Positions 26,037-34,970 are shown, counted from the stretch's first letter. The stretch is DNA of 64,000 nucleotides from Falsihalocynthiibacter arcticus (GCF_000812665.2 NZ_CP014327.1:2013501-2077500), one strand, 5' to 3'. Numbers and translations are program-made. Notes: generated by a model not told the origin, from the letters alone.

Positions 26037-26344
26037 GGCTCGTCCCCGATGTCCTTCATGCGCTCGGCGATATCACCAGCAATGCGCTCATATAAGGTAG
26101 CTTGTTTGTCTCTGGCCGAACCCGGTTTGGGATTTCGACGACGGATTCTTTTGGCTAGCCAAAACAACATCCTAGCAGCTGGATCGGAGGTCGCATCCGG
26201 TTCTGCTGCAGGATATTTTTCTTCCAGTGCCACAACGATTTCCTGAGACAGGCTGCGCCTGTTCATCGTGGCATGCGTTTCCAACCGCTTTTTGAGCGCG
26301 GCGGGGAGCAACAGTTTAAATTGGAGCAAGGCTTCATCTTTCAT
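26030..26344 (-). CDS. Arc-like ribbon-helix-helix DNA-binding protein
   Basis: A 104-residue protein with an N-terminal ribbon-helix-helix fold: strand LLQFKLLLPAAL, then KKRLETHATMNRRSLSQEIVVALEEKY, closely like Arc. A basic C-terminal half (KRIRRRNPKPGSARDKQ) may add DNA or partner contacts. The ATG at 26344 is chosen because it opens the fold; an ATG at 26386 would lie inside one of the two operator palindromes. It is divergent from a second small RHH gene, and both probably act on the operators between them to control the integrase region. Confidence 0.72.
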   Translation of the reverse strand: MKDEALLQFKLLLPAALKKRLETHATMNRRSLSQEIVVALEEKYPAAEPDATSDPAARMLFWLAKRIRRRNPKPGSARDKQATLYERIAGDIAERMKDIGDEPQ

Positions 26345-26355
26345 AATTGCATGAT

Positions 26356-26395
26356 GGACAATATTTGTCCCCAATGATATGGACATTTTGTGTCC
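26356..26395. promoter_or_regulatory. Paired RHH-type operators (GGACA-N5-TGTCC, twice)
   Basis: Two palindromes of the same form, GGACAATATTTGTCC at 26356-26370 and GGACATTTTGTGTCC at 26381-26395, are centred 25 bp apart in the gap between divergent RHH genes. Tandem half-sites spaced by about 2.5 helical turns are typical for Arc/CopG-family tetramers. Confidence 0.7.
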
Positions 26396-26413
26396 CTTTG
26401 TCGAGGTGTAAAT

Positions 26414-26575
26414 ATGAAAACAACCCAGTTCAAACTTAACCTGCCAGCGGACGTGAAGGTCTGGCTGGAAGAGGAGGCGGTGAGGAACCTGCGCTCGCAG
26501 GGGTCGCAAGTCGTGTCCTGCCTACGGGCGGCGATGTCGCGACAAGAGACGCTCCGCGAGGGGGCTGAGAAATGA
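26414..26575 (+). CDS. Small ribbon-helix-helix protein
   Basis: A 53-residue protein MKTTQFKLNLPADVKVWLEE with the strand-helix-helix pattern of Arc-like repressors and little else. A GAGGTG ribosome site precedes the ATG at 26414. It lies 18 bp from one of the paired palindromes and overlaps the next gene by 4 bases, so it leads a plus-strand operon with the AlpA-like protein and integrase. Confidence 0.7.
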   Translation: MKTTQFKLNLPADVKVWLEEEAVRNLRSQGSQVVSCLRAAMSRQETLREGAEK

Positions 26576-26829
26576 GCCTGAGCCATATTCAACTGATTCC
26601 GACGCCGGAACTGGCGCTCTTGTTCGGGTACAATGAACCAAGCGCGTCATTCTACGATTTCTGCCGCCGGACGGGCATAGCCCCCGTACCTGGACGACGG
26701 GGTTGGTATGATCCGAAACTCATTCGGGCGCGATTGGACGCTGTTCAGGGCATAAGCGCCGCCGAGCGAGAGGCGGCTACGCAACCGAGCCTTGTTGCCC
26801 AGCGGAGAGCGCGCCATGCCCAGAGGTAA
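26572..26829 (+). CDS. AlpA/excisionase-like small DNA-binding protein
   Basis: An 85-residue protein with LIPTPELALLFGYNEPSASF and later GWYDPKLIRARLDAVQGI, a MerR/AlpA-like winged-helix pattern common in excisionases encoded in front of tyrosine integrases. It overlaps the integrase by 14 bases. The role as directionality factor is inferred from size and place. Confidence 0.65.
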   Translation: MSLSHIQLIPTPELALLFGYNEPSASFYDFCRRTGIAPVPGRRGWYDPKLIRARLDAVQGISAAEREAATQPSLVAQRRARHAQR

Positions 26830-27892
26830 CCTACCCAAAGGGGTTCACCGTGTCCGACGCAAAGTCGTATCTGGTGTTCGATATCATTTTTACGCGTGGC
26901 GAGGTGGTCCTAAGTTTTGGGAAGGGACAGAGCCAAACCCCAAAGAGCCAGAATTTTTCCATGCCTTTTCACAGTGTGGCATGCCGATCAGTCCTGCCGA
27001 ATATCTGACGACCCATTTGGTCGATGATTTTCTCTCCAGTGCGTCCTTGCCCAAAGCCGAACGCTCCAAAGCAGATATTAGAAAGTGGTTGGAATTTTTT
27101 CGCGAGGAGTTCGGGGCGGATCCCGTTGCAATGTTCGAAGAGCGCGCTTCAAGGGGCGAAGTTAACAATTGGCGCAAGAAATGGCTTCATTCGCCCAAGC
27201 AGCACGACATGGCAGGCACACATGCGACTCGCGTTTTGAATTGGGCGGTGGAGGAGGGGAAGCTCAAAGAGCACCACTGCCATAAGCTCAAGAAGCTCTA
27301 TCAATCGAACCGGACCGAAATCATTTGGACGAGCGGTGATTTCGCACAGTTCAAAAAACATGCGCCCGAGTGGGTCCAGCGGATTCTGACTGCAGGTTGC
27401 GAAACTGGTTTACGGGCGGCTGATCTTGTTCAGGTGCAGATGGATCAGTTCGAAGATACCCCGCACGGCAAACGACTTCGCTTTCGCACTAGTAAGCGTG
27501 GGCAAATCGCATTCATCCCAGCCACTGCAGCACTTGAAAAATTGATCGCTGAAACGCCAGAACATCAGGAAATGCTGCTTGTTTCTGAGTTGGGGAGGCC
27601 GCTAACGGCTCGCTGGGCATCGAACCAGATCACGAAGTGGCGGCGCGAAGCGCAGATACCTCCGTGGATTGATGGGCGTGAAAAAACTCTTTCCGATACA
27701 CGAGGGACAGCTGCGACAAGATTGCTGAATGCAGATCTGTCTTTGCGTCAAATAGCTGTCCTGATGGGGTGGTCCGTACGCTACGCCGCGCAGGTTATCG
27801 AACATTATGCGCAGGTTAGCCCGGACGAAAGCGATGCAGTTTTGCGCAAGCTCAATCGGGCAAAATCACTGTCTCTAGACACGAAAATGTAA
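26816..27892 (+). CDS. int: Tyrosine integrase of the element
   Basis: A 358-residue tyrosine recombinase that should insert the element into tRNA-Cys. Catalytic positions visible: first Arg in CETGLRAADL (about 200), Lys in RTSKRGQIAF, box-II Arg in LSDTRGTAATRL (about 296), GW in LMGWSVRYAAQ, and the Tyr nucleophile in EHYA (about 331). The usual His of HDLRGT is replaced by Ser (SDTRGT). The start at 26816 (MPRGNLPKGV) has a GGAGAG ribosome site; an upstream ATG at 26792 is less likely. It ends 62 bp before the tRNA-Cys 3' end. Confidence 0.9.
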   Translation: MPRGNLPKGVHRVRRKVVSGVRYHFYAWRGGPKFWEGTEPNPKEPEFFHAFSQCGMPISPAEYLTTHLVDDFLSSASLPKAERSKADIRKWLEFFREEFGADPVAMFEERASRGEVNNWRKKWLHSPKQHDMAGTHATRVLNWAVEEGKLKEHHCHKLKKLYQSNRTEIIWTSGDFAQFKKHAPEWVQRILTAGCETGLRAADLVQVQMDQFEDTPHGKRLRFRTSKRGQIAFIPATAALEKLIAETPEHQEMLLVSELGRPLTARWASNQITKWRREAQIPPWIDGREKTLSDTRGTAATRLLNADLSLRQIAVLMGWSVRYAAQVIEHYAQVSPDESDAVLRKLNRAKSLSLDTKM

Positions 27893-27954
27893 ACGCCCCT
27901 GTAAACGGTGGGCCCCAAGCATGGGAAGGAATACTCTAAGTGGTTGATTTTGTT

Positions 27955-28028
27955 TGGAGGCGAGTAGGAGAATCGAACTCCTGTACACGGATTTGCAATC
28001 CGCTGCGTAACCACTCCGCCAACTCGCC
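27955..28028 (-). tRNA. tRNA-Cys(GCA), likely attachment site
   Basis: A 74-nt cloverleaf on the minus strand, 5' GGCGAGTT to 3' TCGCCTCCA, with CCA encoded. The anticodon loop TTGCAAA gives GCA (Cys), and the T arm has GGAGTTCGATTCTCC. The 3' end points to the integrase at 27892, so the element probably used the 3' part of this gene as attB and rebuilt it. Confidence 0.96.
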
Positions 28029-28168
28029 GCCGTGGTGGTCTTGGACGCTATTTAGGGGGGATTGTGGTGCGTATCAAGTGCTCTTTTGCGCGCCCTTCGC
28101 AATATCGCCCTGTGAAACGCAGCGCTGTCGAAAATAAGAGACATTCCGCATCATTGTGTGGAGAGGGT

Positions 28169-28200
28169 GTCTTGCCCAGCGCGGCGATCTGTGGCAAGAC
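28169..28200. repeat. Inverted repeat upstream of the methyltransferase gene
   Basis: GTCTTGCC at 28169-28176 and GGCAAGAC at 28193-28200 form an 8-bp stem with a 16-nt loop, 34 bp before the next start codon. It may be an operator or leader hairpin. The remainder of 27893-28234 outside the tRNA shows no gene. Confidence 0.35.
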
Positions 28201-28234
28201 GGTTTAAACGAAACTAGACGAACGAGTTTAGTCC

Positions 28235-28888
28235 ATGACTAATTTTATGACCCGCCGCACAATGATGGTTGATACGCAAGTTCGCCCGTCGGATGTAACG
28301 AAATTCCCAATTATTGCAGCTATGCTGGATGTCGAACGCGAGAAATACGTGCCAGAGGGGTTGCGCCAAGCAGCTTATCTGGACGGTAATCTGTCGCTCG
28401 GCGTGGGCCGTGTCGTGTTTGAACCACGTACCATGGGGAAATTGTTGGACGCCTTGGATGTGCGCAAGGATGACCTCATTCTCGATATCGGCTGTGGCCT
28501 TGGATACTCGGCAGCGTTGCTGGCGCGCCTCGGGGATACTGTGGTTGCAGTTGAAAGCGATGAAACACAAGCCGAGGAGGCGCAGCGCGCGTTGTCGGAA
28601 AACGGTGTTGATAACGCGGCTGTCGTGGCTGGCGCGCTTGAACTGGGCGACGCAAAGCACGGTCCTTATGATGTGATCGTTATCGAAGGTGGCGTTGAGA
28701 TTATTCCCGAAGCTTTGACGGCGCAACTCAAAGACGGTGGCCGTATTGCCGCGCTCTTTATGGAGGGCGCGTTAGGCGAGGTTCGTATCGGCGTACGTCA
28801 CGGTGCAAACATCAACTGGCGTCGGGCGTTCAATGCTTCCGCACCGGTTTTGGCAGGCTTTCAGCACAAGCAAGAGTTTGTTTTGTAG
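28235..28888 (+). CDS. Protein-L-isoaspartate O-methyltransferase-family protein
   Basis: A 217-residue SAM-dependent methyltransferase of the Pcm type. The N-terminal region RRTMMVDTQVRPSDVT is typical of alphaproteobacterial members, the SAM loop is LDIGCGLGYSAALLARLG near 87-103, and the acidic VAVESDE ends strand 2. The family repairs isoaspartyl damage, though this subgroup found beside tolC may have another substrate. It lies 71 bp before tolC on the same strand. Confidence 0.85.
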   Translation: MTNFMTRRTMMVDTQVRPSDVTKFPIIAAMLDVEREKYVPEGLRQAAYLDGNLSLGVGRVVFEPRTMGKLLDALDVRKDDLILDIGCGLGYSAALLARLGDTVVAVESDETQAEEAQRALSENGVDNAAVVAGALELGDAKHGPYDVIVIEGGVEIIPEALTAQLKDGGRIAALFMEGALGEVRIGVRHGANINWRRAFNASAPVLAGFQHKQEFVL

Positions 28889-28959
28889 GCTCCTTTTGGC
28901 GGCTAACAAGAAAAATACAACCAAAGGGCAGCAAGCCCGGCACAATTTTGGAGCGTGGT

Positions 28960-30360
28960 ATGAGTGGGCAGAAAATGAAAAAGGTGATCGGGTTCACGGT
29001 CGCGATTCTCATGTCTTCTACAATTGCCAGTCGTGCCGAGACATTGGCCGACGCCCTTGTTTCCGCCTATAATAATAGTGGACTGCTAGAACAAAATCGG
29101 GCGCTTTTACGGGCTGCGGATGAGGATGTTGCGCAATCGGTTGCGGCATTGCGCCCCACGTTGTCCTATATTGCGTCCATTGATTATGCGTATTCCGATC
29201 TAGAACGTCCCATTCTTGGCGGGTACGATCAGGGGCTTGGGGCGGGTTTAAACCTCGTCGCAGAAATGACCCTCTATGATTTCGGCCGCAATAAATTGGC
29301 GGTTGAAGCCTCAAAAGAATCGGTGCTCGCGGCGCGCGAAAACTTGATTGGTATCGAACAACAAGTGCTCTTTAACGCGGTTAACGCATTTTTATCCCTT
29401 TCAGAAGATCTTGAATTTGTTGATCTTCGCCAGAACAACCTTCGGGTTATTGGGCAAGAGCTCAAGGCCGCTCAGGATCGTTTTGAAGTGGGCGAAGTGA
29501 CGCGCACGGATGTTTCGAACGCCGAAGCTCGCTTGGCTGCGGCGCAGGCTGGTTTGGCTGAAGCCAAGGGTGAAGTGGCCGTATCGCGAGAAGTTTATAA
29601 TTCCGCGATTGGCCATTATCCTACGACTTTGGCCAGCCCTCCTCGGGCCCCCAAAGTCGCGAGTTCTCTTGACGCTGCGCGGGACGTGGCGCTTAGAAAT
29701 CATCCGGATTTGAAAGCCGTTCAGCGCACGATTAAAGTCGCCGAGTTGAACGAAGAGCGGGCCGAACGGTTGAAATACCCCACGTTAAATGGCACGGCAC
29801 GTGCCGGAATGATTGGTGAATGGGACGAGTACGATAGCACAAGCGCGGCTATTTCTCTTGATCTCTCGGGCCCGATTTATCAAGGTGGCCGTCTTCCTTC
29901 TCTCGCGCGGCAAGCGCTTGCCGCGGTTCAAGCTGAGCGGGCCCAACTTCATTTGGTGAGCCTTGCGGTGCAACAAAATGTTGGTACGGCATGGGCGAGG
30001 TTGTTGGTTTCAGAAGCAAGTCTGTCATCACGGCAAGCGCAGGTCGTCGCGGCGCAATCCGCCTTTGATGGCACACGCGAAGAGGCCGCCTTGGGCGCGC
30101 GCACTACATTGGATGTTTTGAACGCCGAGCAAGAAGTCTTGGATGCGAAGGCGGATGTGATCGTGGCGAATACAATACGCTATCTTGCCGACTATGCTTT
30201 GCTGGCTCAAATGGGGTTGCTAACCGCAGAGCACTTGAAGCTTAAGGTCCAAATCTATGACCCTTCGGTCTATTACAACGCTGTCGAAAATGCGCCCTCT
30301 GGGTATAGTAAGCAGGGCAAGGCGCTGGACCGTGTCCTCAAAGGCTTGGGAAAAGAGTAG
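28960..30360 (+). CDS. tolC: TolC-family outer membrane channel protein
   Basis: A 466-residue outer membrane efflux protein. A signal peptide ends near ASRAE (about 26). Two homologous halves of TolC type follow, with ETLADALVSAYNNSGLLEQNR and later DVALRNHPDLKAVQRTIKVAE, each leading into long helices and short beta-barrel strands (PTLSYIASIDYAYSD). It should serve type I secretion or RND efflux from the cell. The ATG at 28960 has a GGAG site; an upstream TTG at 28948 is less likely. Confidence 0.92.
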   Translation: MSGQKMKKVIGFTVAILMSSTIASRAETLADALVSAYNNSGLLEQNRALLRAADEDVAQSVAALRPTLSYIASIDYAYSDLERPILGGYDQGLGAGLNLVAEMTLYDFGRNKLAVEASKESVLAARENLIGIEQQVLFNAVNAFLSLSEDLEFVDLRQNNLRVIGQELKAAQDRFEVGEVTRTDVSNAEARLAAAQAGLAEAKGEVAVSREVYNSAIGHYPTTLASPPRAPKVASSLDAARDVALRNHPDLKAVQRTIKVAELNEERAERLKYPTLNGTARAGMIGEWDEYDSTSAAISLDLSGPIYQGGRLPSLARQALAAVQAERAQLHLVSLAVQQNVGTAWARLLVSEASLSSRQAQVVAAQSAFDGTREEAALGARTTLDVLNAEQEVLDAKADVIVANTIRYLADYALLAQMGLLTAEHLKLKVQIYDPSVYYNAVENAPSGYSKQGKALDRVLKGLGKE

Positions 30361-30431
30361 AATTGGCGCTATCTGTTGTGAAAATTTGCGAAAACGGGTA
30401 AACTCTTTCATGAGGCGATAGCAGGTAATTC

Positions 30432-31442
30432 ATGTCCGACCCAGTTGCAAATATTGAAATTGAGGACGTTTTGTCGTCCATTAGACGCTTGTTCAAAGAG
30501 GACCGTCGGCACGAGAATGTTGCCGAGGAAATCCCCGAGAAACAAGGCGTTTCAGCGGCCCTACCACAAGAAGGCAGTGATGATCGCCTTGTGTTGATAC
30601 CCGCTTTTCGGGTTGATCCAAATCGCGAGAAGAGGGCTGCAGAAGCCTTTGATCCTGAACTCGAATCGTTGATTGATGCGCCCGTCAACGGCGCTGATTC
30701 TGTGGATAAGCCGCCAAAAGCTTCGGTGACGCGCTTGCATCTTCTCCCTGATGAGGCTCCCAAGGAAAACCTTGAGGTTTTGGTTCTTGGGGCATGGCAA
30801 AAAACCTTAGACGAGACCCCTCAAGAAAATACGCCAAACGAAGCAGTCGAAAGCCTCGTTCAACAGTCGCTTAAAACCCAAGTTGAAGCTGAATCTGAGA
30901 TGGCAGCGCAAGTTGACGCCATTTCTGCTTCCCTGATCCGCCAGTCCTCGCTCAAAGCGACCATCGCTGAGCTAGAGGCCGCAATTTCCAAGCAGGGAAG
31001 CGTGTTTGAGCCTGATGGAAGCGAGGAAGTTGGGTCTATTCCCGAAAATGAACCGCTTCAGTGGCAAGATGCGGATGCTCGCACCAAGCTTGAAGCGCTG
31101 GTTGCCGAGCCTGAAGTCATCGAGCTTGATGCGGGGCCACAAGAGGTCGATCCTGACTTTGTGCGGCGTCACGCGGCACCCGTGGGCGTGGATGATTTTG
31201 AAGAAGACGAGGATCCTGCACCAAATTTCGCTCATTCCGAACCTGATGATCTCCAAGAGGCTTTGGATCGCGATTTCGGGGTCAATGATCTGCCCATCGA
31301 CGAAGACGCGCTCAGGGATTTGGTGTCGGAGATTGTCCGCCAAGAGTTGCAGGGCGCTTTGGGCGAGCGCATTACCCGCAATGTGCGCAAATTGGTCCGG
31401 CGTGAAATTCATCGGATTATCTCAAGCCAAGAGTTCGAATGA
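30432..31442 (+). CDS. PopZ/DUF2497-family polar organising protein
   Basis: A 336-residue acidic protein. The N-terminus has IEIEDVLSSIRRLFKED and the C-terminus DALRDLVSEIVRQELQGALG ending with KLVRREIHRIISSQ, both hallmarks of PopZ (DUF2497). The ~250 residues between are low in order, rich in E, D and P. PopZ proteins self-assemble at the cell pole and hold the chromosome origin through ParB. Its stop is 1 base from that of convergent cobQ. Confidence 0.8.
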   Translation: MSDPVANIEIEDVLSSIRRLFKEDRRHENVAEEIPEKQGVSAALPQEGSDDRLVLIPAFRVDPNREKRAAEAFDPELESLIDAPVNGADSVDKPPKASVTRLHLLPDEAPKENLEVLVLGAWQKTLDETPQENTPNEAVESLVQQSLKTQVEAESEMAAQVDAISASLIRQSSLKATIAELEAAISKQGSVFEPDGSEEVGSIPENEPLQWQDADARTKLEALVAEPEVIELDAGPQEVDPDFVRRHAAPVGVDDFEEDEDPAPNFAHSEPDDLQEALDRDFGVNDLPIDEDALRDLVSEIVRQELQGALGERITRNVRKLVRREIHRIISSQEFE

Positions 31443-31443
31443 G

Positions 31444-32888
31444 CTAAACCTCGTCCGCGAGGTCCAGAATTTTTGCCAGATCCATGTGCATTTCTAAATG
31501 CGCAGCAAGCGCGTCGAGCGTTTTTTCCACATCCGCAGTGTGATCGCGCATCTCAACTGGTGCGCCAAGTTGCCTCAAATAGGCCGCTCGAAACGCGTCT
31601 GAAGCAAAAATGCCATGCAGATAGCATCCCTGAACCCGCCCCCGCGCGGCCCCTTCGGCCCGTCCGTCAATTTCCAGCCACGCAAACGCGCAATCTGGCC
31701 CGTTGGTTTCCCCGATATGAATTTCATACCCTTCAACCGCGCAGCCGCTTTCGATGTGAGTCGCTTTGGTTAATGCCACGCGCTTTTCAGGCTTCATATG
31801 GGTGGTGATGTCGAGGTGGCCGAGGCCTTCGGCGCGGGAGGGTGTGCCTTCGATTCCGTCCTCGTCGACAATTTCTTTTCCCAACATTTGATAGCCGCCG
31901 CAAATGCCCAGAACCGCCCCGAGCGCCGGATATGTGCGGCCAAATCAATGTCCCATCCTTGGGCGCGAAAGAACGCGAGATCGGCAATGGTGGATTTCGT
32001 GCCGGGTATCAAAATCAGGTCAGCATCGGCGGGCAGGGGGCGTCCAGCCTCGATTATCTCAACTGTAACTGAGGGTTCCGCAACCAAAGGATCAAGATCG
32101 TCGAAATTCGCAATGCGCGACAGGCGCGGCACGGCGATTTTGAACGCGCCGCCCTTACGGGTCGCAATATCCATCACATCCTCGGCGGGCAGACGCCACG
32201 CGCCCTCAAACCACGGCACAACCCCAAACGAAGGCCAGCCGGTGCGGCTTTCGATCGCCGTCACACCCGCGTCAAACAGGCTGGGATCCCCGCGAAATTT
32301 ATTCACCGCAAACCCTTTGATCCGCGCCGAATCTGCAGTCGATAGAACAACCTTCGTCCCGACAATTTGCGCAATAACTCCACCGCGGTCGATGTCGCCG
32401 ATCAAAATAACCGGAACCGAAGCCGCTTCGGCGAAACCCATGTTGGCAATGTCGCCGTCGCGCAGGTTAATTTCCGCAGGGCTACCCGCCCCTTCAACCA
32501 GAACCAAATCACAGGACGCGGCTAGGCGATGAAAGCTTTCAAGCACCGCAGGCAGAAGTTGCGCCTTGGCGCGCCCATAATTGCGGGCCTTCATGGTGGC
32601 AAATTTCTTGCCTTGAACCACAACTTGCGCGCCAGTATCGGACTCGGGCTTGAGCAAGACGGGGTTCATATCAATGATGGGGGGCGTGTTGCACGCCATA
32701 GCCTGAAGCGCTTGCGCGCGGCCAATCTCGCCACCATCCAGCGTCACGGCGGCATTGTTGGACATGTTTTGCGGCTTAAACGGGCGCACGATCAACCCGC
32801 GTCGCGTGAAGGCACGGGCAAGCCCCGCGACAAGCATCGACTTGCCGACGTTAGAGCCAGCCCCTTGAATCATGATTGCTTTGGCCAA
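31444..32888 (-). pseudogene. cobQ: Cobyric acid synthase, frameshifted
   Basis: CobQ amidates the corrin ring of cobalamin using glutamine. The N-terminal part has [19 protein letters not shown], and the region to residue ~350 is intact ([20 protein letters not shown], then [10 protein letters not shown]). The glutamine amidotransferase part is in a different frame: [19 protein letters not shown] with the catalytic Cys, GYEIHIGET, and GCYLHGIFASDAFR with the His. The switch is near 31905-31930, beside CTCGGGGCGG, and fits one missing base. Everything else is conserved, so a sequence error is as likely as real decay. A TTG at 32888 (or the ATG at 32873) is the probable start. Confidence 0.85.
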
Positions 32889-32965
32889 ATCTGTCCCCAA
32901 AAATTCTTTGTCTTAGAAACACCAAATCAGGCAGCATGTGCAACGTTTTTAACCTAAAAACGCAA

Positions 32966-32990
32966 AACGCGCCCTTATGGGCGCGCTCAG
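32966..32990 (-). terminator. Intrinsic terminator of the 104-aa gene
   Basis: On the minus strand a CGCGCCC/GGGCGCG stem with loop ATAA (32968-32985) is followed by TTTTGCGTTTTT, 25 bp after the stop of the gene at 33011. Confidence 0.75.
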
Positions 32991-33010
32991 CAAAACTGGT
33001 AGTCAAAGCC

Positions 33011-33325
33011 TTAAGCGGCTTCAGCCTGTTGATTACGACGGTCGCTTTCTTCACGAGAAAGAGCAACAGAAGTCCGAACACCATTGGACACAAAGCTCAT
33101 CAAGCCTGTGACAACGCGTTCGTTTGGATCGATACCCGCGCAGGACAAAACCTCGCGGCCATCACGTGAACGTGCCCAGCGAGCAATTTGCTCAGGACCA
33201 TTCCCGTATTTCTTATCGTCTGCAATCGCATCATCCAACGCAGCCAAAACAACAGCCGCGAAAAGCTTTCGCGAGCGGTTCCCTTGTTCGTGGTTGAAAG
33301 CGGTGCCATCAACGAAATCAGCCAT
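33011..33325 (-). CDS. Conserved small protein (DUF6280-like)
   Basis: A 104-residue protein MADFVDGTAFNHEQGNRSRK with ARWARSRDGREVLSCAGIDP in the middle. It looks like a conserved Rhodobacterales family that I associate with DUF6280, without a known function. No signal peptide or membrane segment. A single-gene unit with its own terminator. Confidence 0.75.
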   Translation of the reverse strand: MADFVDGTAFNHEQGNRSRKLFAAVVLAALDDAIADDKKYGNGPEQIARWARSRDGREVLSCAGIDPNERVVTGLMSFVSNGVRTSVALSREESDRRNQQAEAA

Positions 33326-33472
33326 TTGGGCATCCCCTTTTTAATATTGCACTTGTACTTTTGAGCGTCCGGCGAATATGACGGTTTTTTGACGATTCGG
33401 TATTTCTCATTTGGAATACCAGATATGCGCTCCACGCATAGCTTTATTTCAATAAACATCGATATAGTCGCC

Positions 33473-33501
33473 TTGTCAGCCATCCTTGGCCAATATATAG
33501 G
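33473..33501 (+). promoter_or_regulatory. Possible sigma-70 promoter of efp
   Basis: TTGTCA at 33473-33478 and TATAGG at 33496-33501 are 17 bp apart, 42 bp before the efp start. Matches are moderate. Confidence 0.35.
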
Positions 33502-33542
33502 TACACCATTGTTTACATCAACCCTCCGAGACGAGAATTACC

Positions 33543-34109
33543 ATGCCAAAAATAAACGGAAACGAAATTCGCCCCGGAAATGTGCTTGATCACAACGAGG
33601 GTTTGTGGGTTGCCGTAAAGGTAGATCACGTAAAGCCAGGAAAAGGTGGAGCTTTCGCGCAAGTGGAACTCAAGAACCTGCGTAACGGTTCCAAGCTGAA
33701 CGAGCGTTTCCGCAGCGCCGATAAGGTCGAGCGTGTTCGTCTTGAGCAAAAAGATCAGCAGTTTCTCTATGAAAACGACGGAATGTTGGTGTTCATGGAC
33801 GTTGAAACCTTCGATCAAATCGAATTGCCCTCGGATTTGCTCGGCGAACGTCGCCCGTTCTTGCAAGACGGCATGACGGTTGTCATCGAATTCTATGACG
33901 AAGAAGCCTTGAACGCCCGCGTCCCACAAAAGGTAATTTGCGAAATCGTCGAGACCGAGCCTGTTGTCAAAGGCCAGACCGCCGCGAATTCCTTTAAACC
34001 TGCGATCTTGGACAACGGCATCAAAATCATGGTGCCGCCGTTCGTTGGACAGGGCGAAAACGTTGTCGTCGACACCGTTGCCATGGAATATTCCGAACGC
34101 GCGTCCTAA
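33543..34109 (+). CDS. efp: Elongation factor P
   Basis: A 188-residue EF-P with three beta domains, binding between the P and E sites to help the ribosome past proline runs. The tip loop [10 protein letters not shown] near 29-38 has the lysine that enzymes of the EpmA type modify in other bacteria. The C-terminal domain ends [19 protein letters not shown], as in the family. No EpmA or EpmB gene is in the window. Confidence 0.96.
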   Translation: MPKINGNEIRPGNVLDHNEGLWVAVKVDHVKPGKGGAFAQVELKNLRNGSKLNERFRSADKVERVRLEQKDQQFLYENDGMLVFMDVETFDQIELPSDLLGERRPFLQDGMTVVIEFYDEEALNARVPQKVICEIVETEPVVKGQTAANSFKPAILDNGIKIMVPPFVGQGENVVVDTVAMEYSERAS

Positions 34110-34122
34110 CGCTTGTTCCAAT

Positions 34123-34145
34123 CGCGCCCCTCGTCAGGGGGCGCG
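34123..34145. terminator. Hairpin between convergent efp and ygfZ-like genes
   Basis: CGCGCCCCT (34123-34131) pairs with AGGGG-G-CGCG (34136-34145) with one bulged G and loop CGTC. It lies 13 bp after efp and 5 bp after the end of the minus-strand gene. No strong T run, so its terminator role is tentative. Confidence 0.4.
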
Positions 34146-34150
34146 TTACC

Positions 34151-34888
34151 CTATGATGTCGCGTTATAGGTCAGGGTCGCCGTACCCGCCTGCATTTCCC
34201 CAATCGCCCGATCAAACCGCAGATAGGCAATGGCGCGTCCATCGGCTTGAGAATACAGTGTTCCGACCGTCTTGCCCTCGCGGGTGATCTCTGTGCCAAT
34301 GGGGGCCGCGCCGTCAATCGAAACCGTTGCCAAGCCTTTGCGCAGCTCGGTTTTATGCTTCATCCGCGCTGTGACCTCTTGGCCGACATAACAGCCCTTT
34401 TTGAAATCCACACCGTTGAAGCGCTCGAATCCGGCTTCAAGGATATACGTGTCAGGGGTCAACTCAATGCTCGTCTCAGGGATGCAATGAGCCACTCGCT
34501 GCGCCGTGAGGTCCGCCGCAGCCTGCACCCCCGTCCCGTAGGACCGCCAGCCAAGATCCACATGGCGCGGGTCGGCAACCGCTCCCTCTGGCGCCGCGCC
34601 AAACCCGTTGGAAACCTTGAGGTCACTAGGCGAAATCTGCACGTCAGCGCGCAATTTATACATGCTCAAACGTTGCACCACCGCATCTGCTATTTGCGAA
34701 TTTACGTCCAGCAAAATATCATCCACCCGCACCATCAAAAAGAAATCCGCGAGGTATTTCCCCTGTGGCGTCAGCAGCGCCGTATAAATCAGCCCACCCC
34801 GCGCCACATCGTTGGTCACCAGCCCCTGCAGAAACTCCACACGGTCGGCTCCCGAAATTGTAAAAATCTTGCGATCGGCTTGCGACAT
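34151..34888 (-). CDS. YgfZ/GcvT-like folate-binding protein
   Basis: A 245-residue YgfZ-type protein, a tetrahydrofolate-binding relative of GcvT that supports Fe-S enzymes. The conserved motif KGCYVGQEVTAR, with its functional Cys, is near residue 170, and the N-terminus has FLQGLVTNDVA. The ATG at 34888 (MSQADRK) has GAGGAG in front; a much longer open frame upstream overlaps the divergent glycosyltransferase and is discarded. Confidence 0.9.
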   Translation of the reverse strand: MSQADRKIFTISGADRVEFLQGLVTNDVARGGLIYTALLTPQGKYLADFFLMVRVDDILLDVNSQIADAVVQRLSMYKLRADVQISPSDLKVSNGFGAAPEGAVADPRHVDLGWRSYGTGVQAAADLTAQRVAHCIPETSIELTPDTYILEAGFERFNGVDFKKGCYVGQEVTARMKHKTELRKGLATVSIDGAAPIGTEITREGKTVGTLYSQADGRAIAYLRFDRAIGEMQAGTATLTYNATS

Positions 34889-34970
34889 ATTCCGCTCCTC
34901 ATTCTGGACCTTATTCAATATAGGTGATTGGGCGCAGGGAACAGCGCCAAATTTAGTGAAAAGGTCCAAG

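Larger units (their letters stand above)
1..27957. mobile_element. Integrated conjugative element (right part; left end outside window)
   Basis: The stretch holds a relaxase, a coupling protein and a full VirB set, and ends with an excisionase-like gene and a tyrosine integrase reading towards a tRNA-Cys gene. The 3' end of that tRNA (27955) lies 62 bp after the integrase stop, the usual layout when the tRNA 3' half is the attachment site. Cargo includes a Septu module, a LysRS/decarboxylase operon and an HTH-TPR protein. No replication or partition gene is seen. The second copy of the tRNA-Cys 3' end that would mark the left border is not visible here, so an integrated plasmid-like relic cannot be excluded. 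The right border is placed at the tRNA 3' end by inference. Confidence 0.75.
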
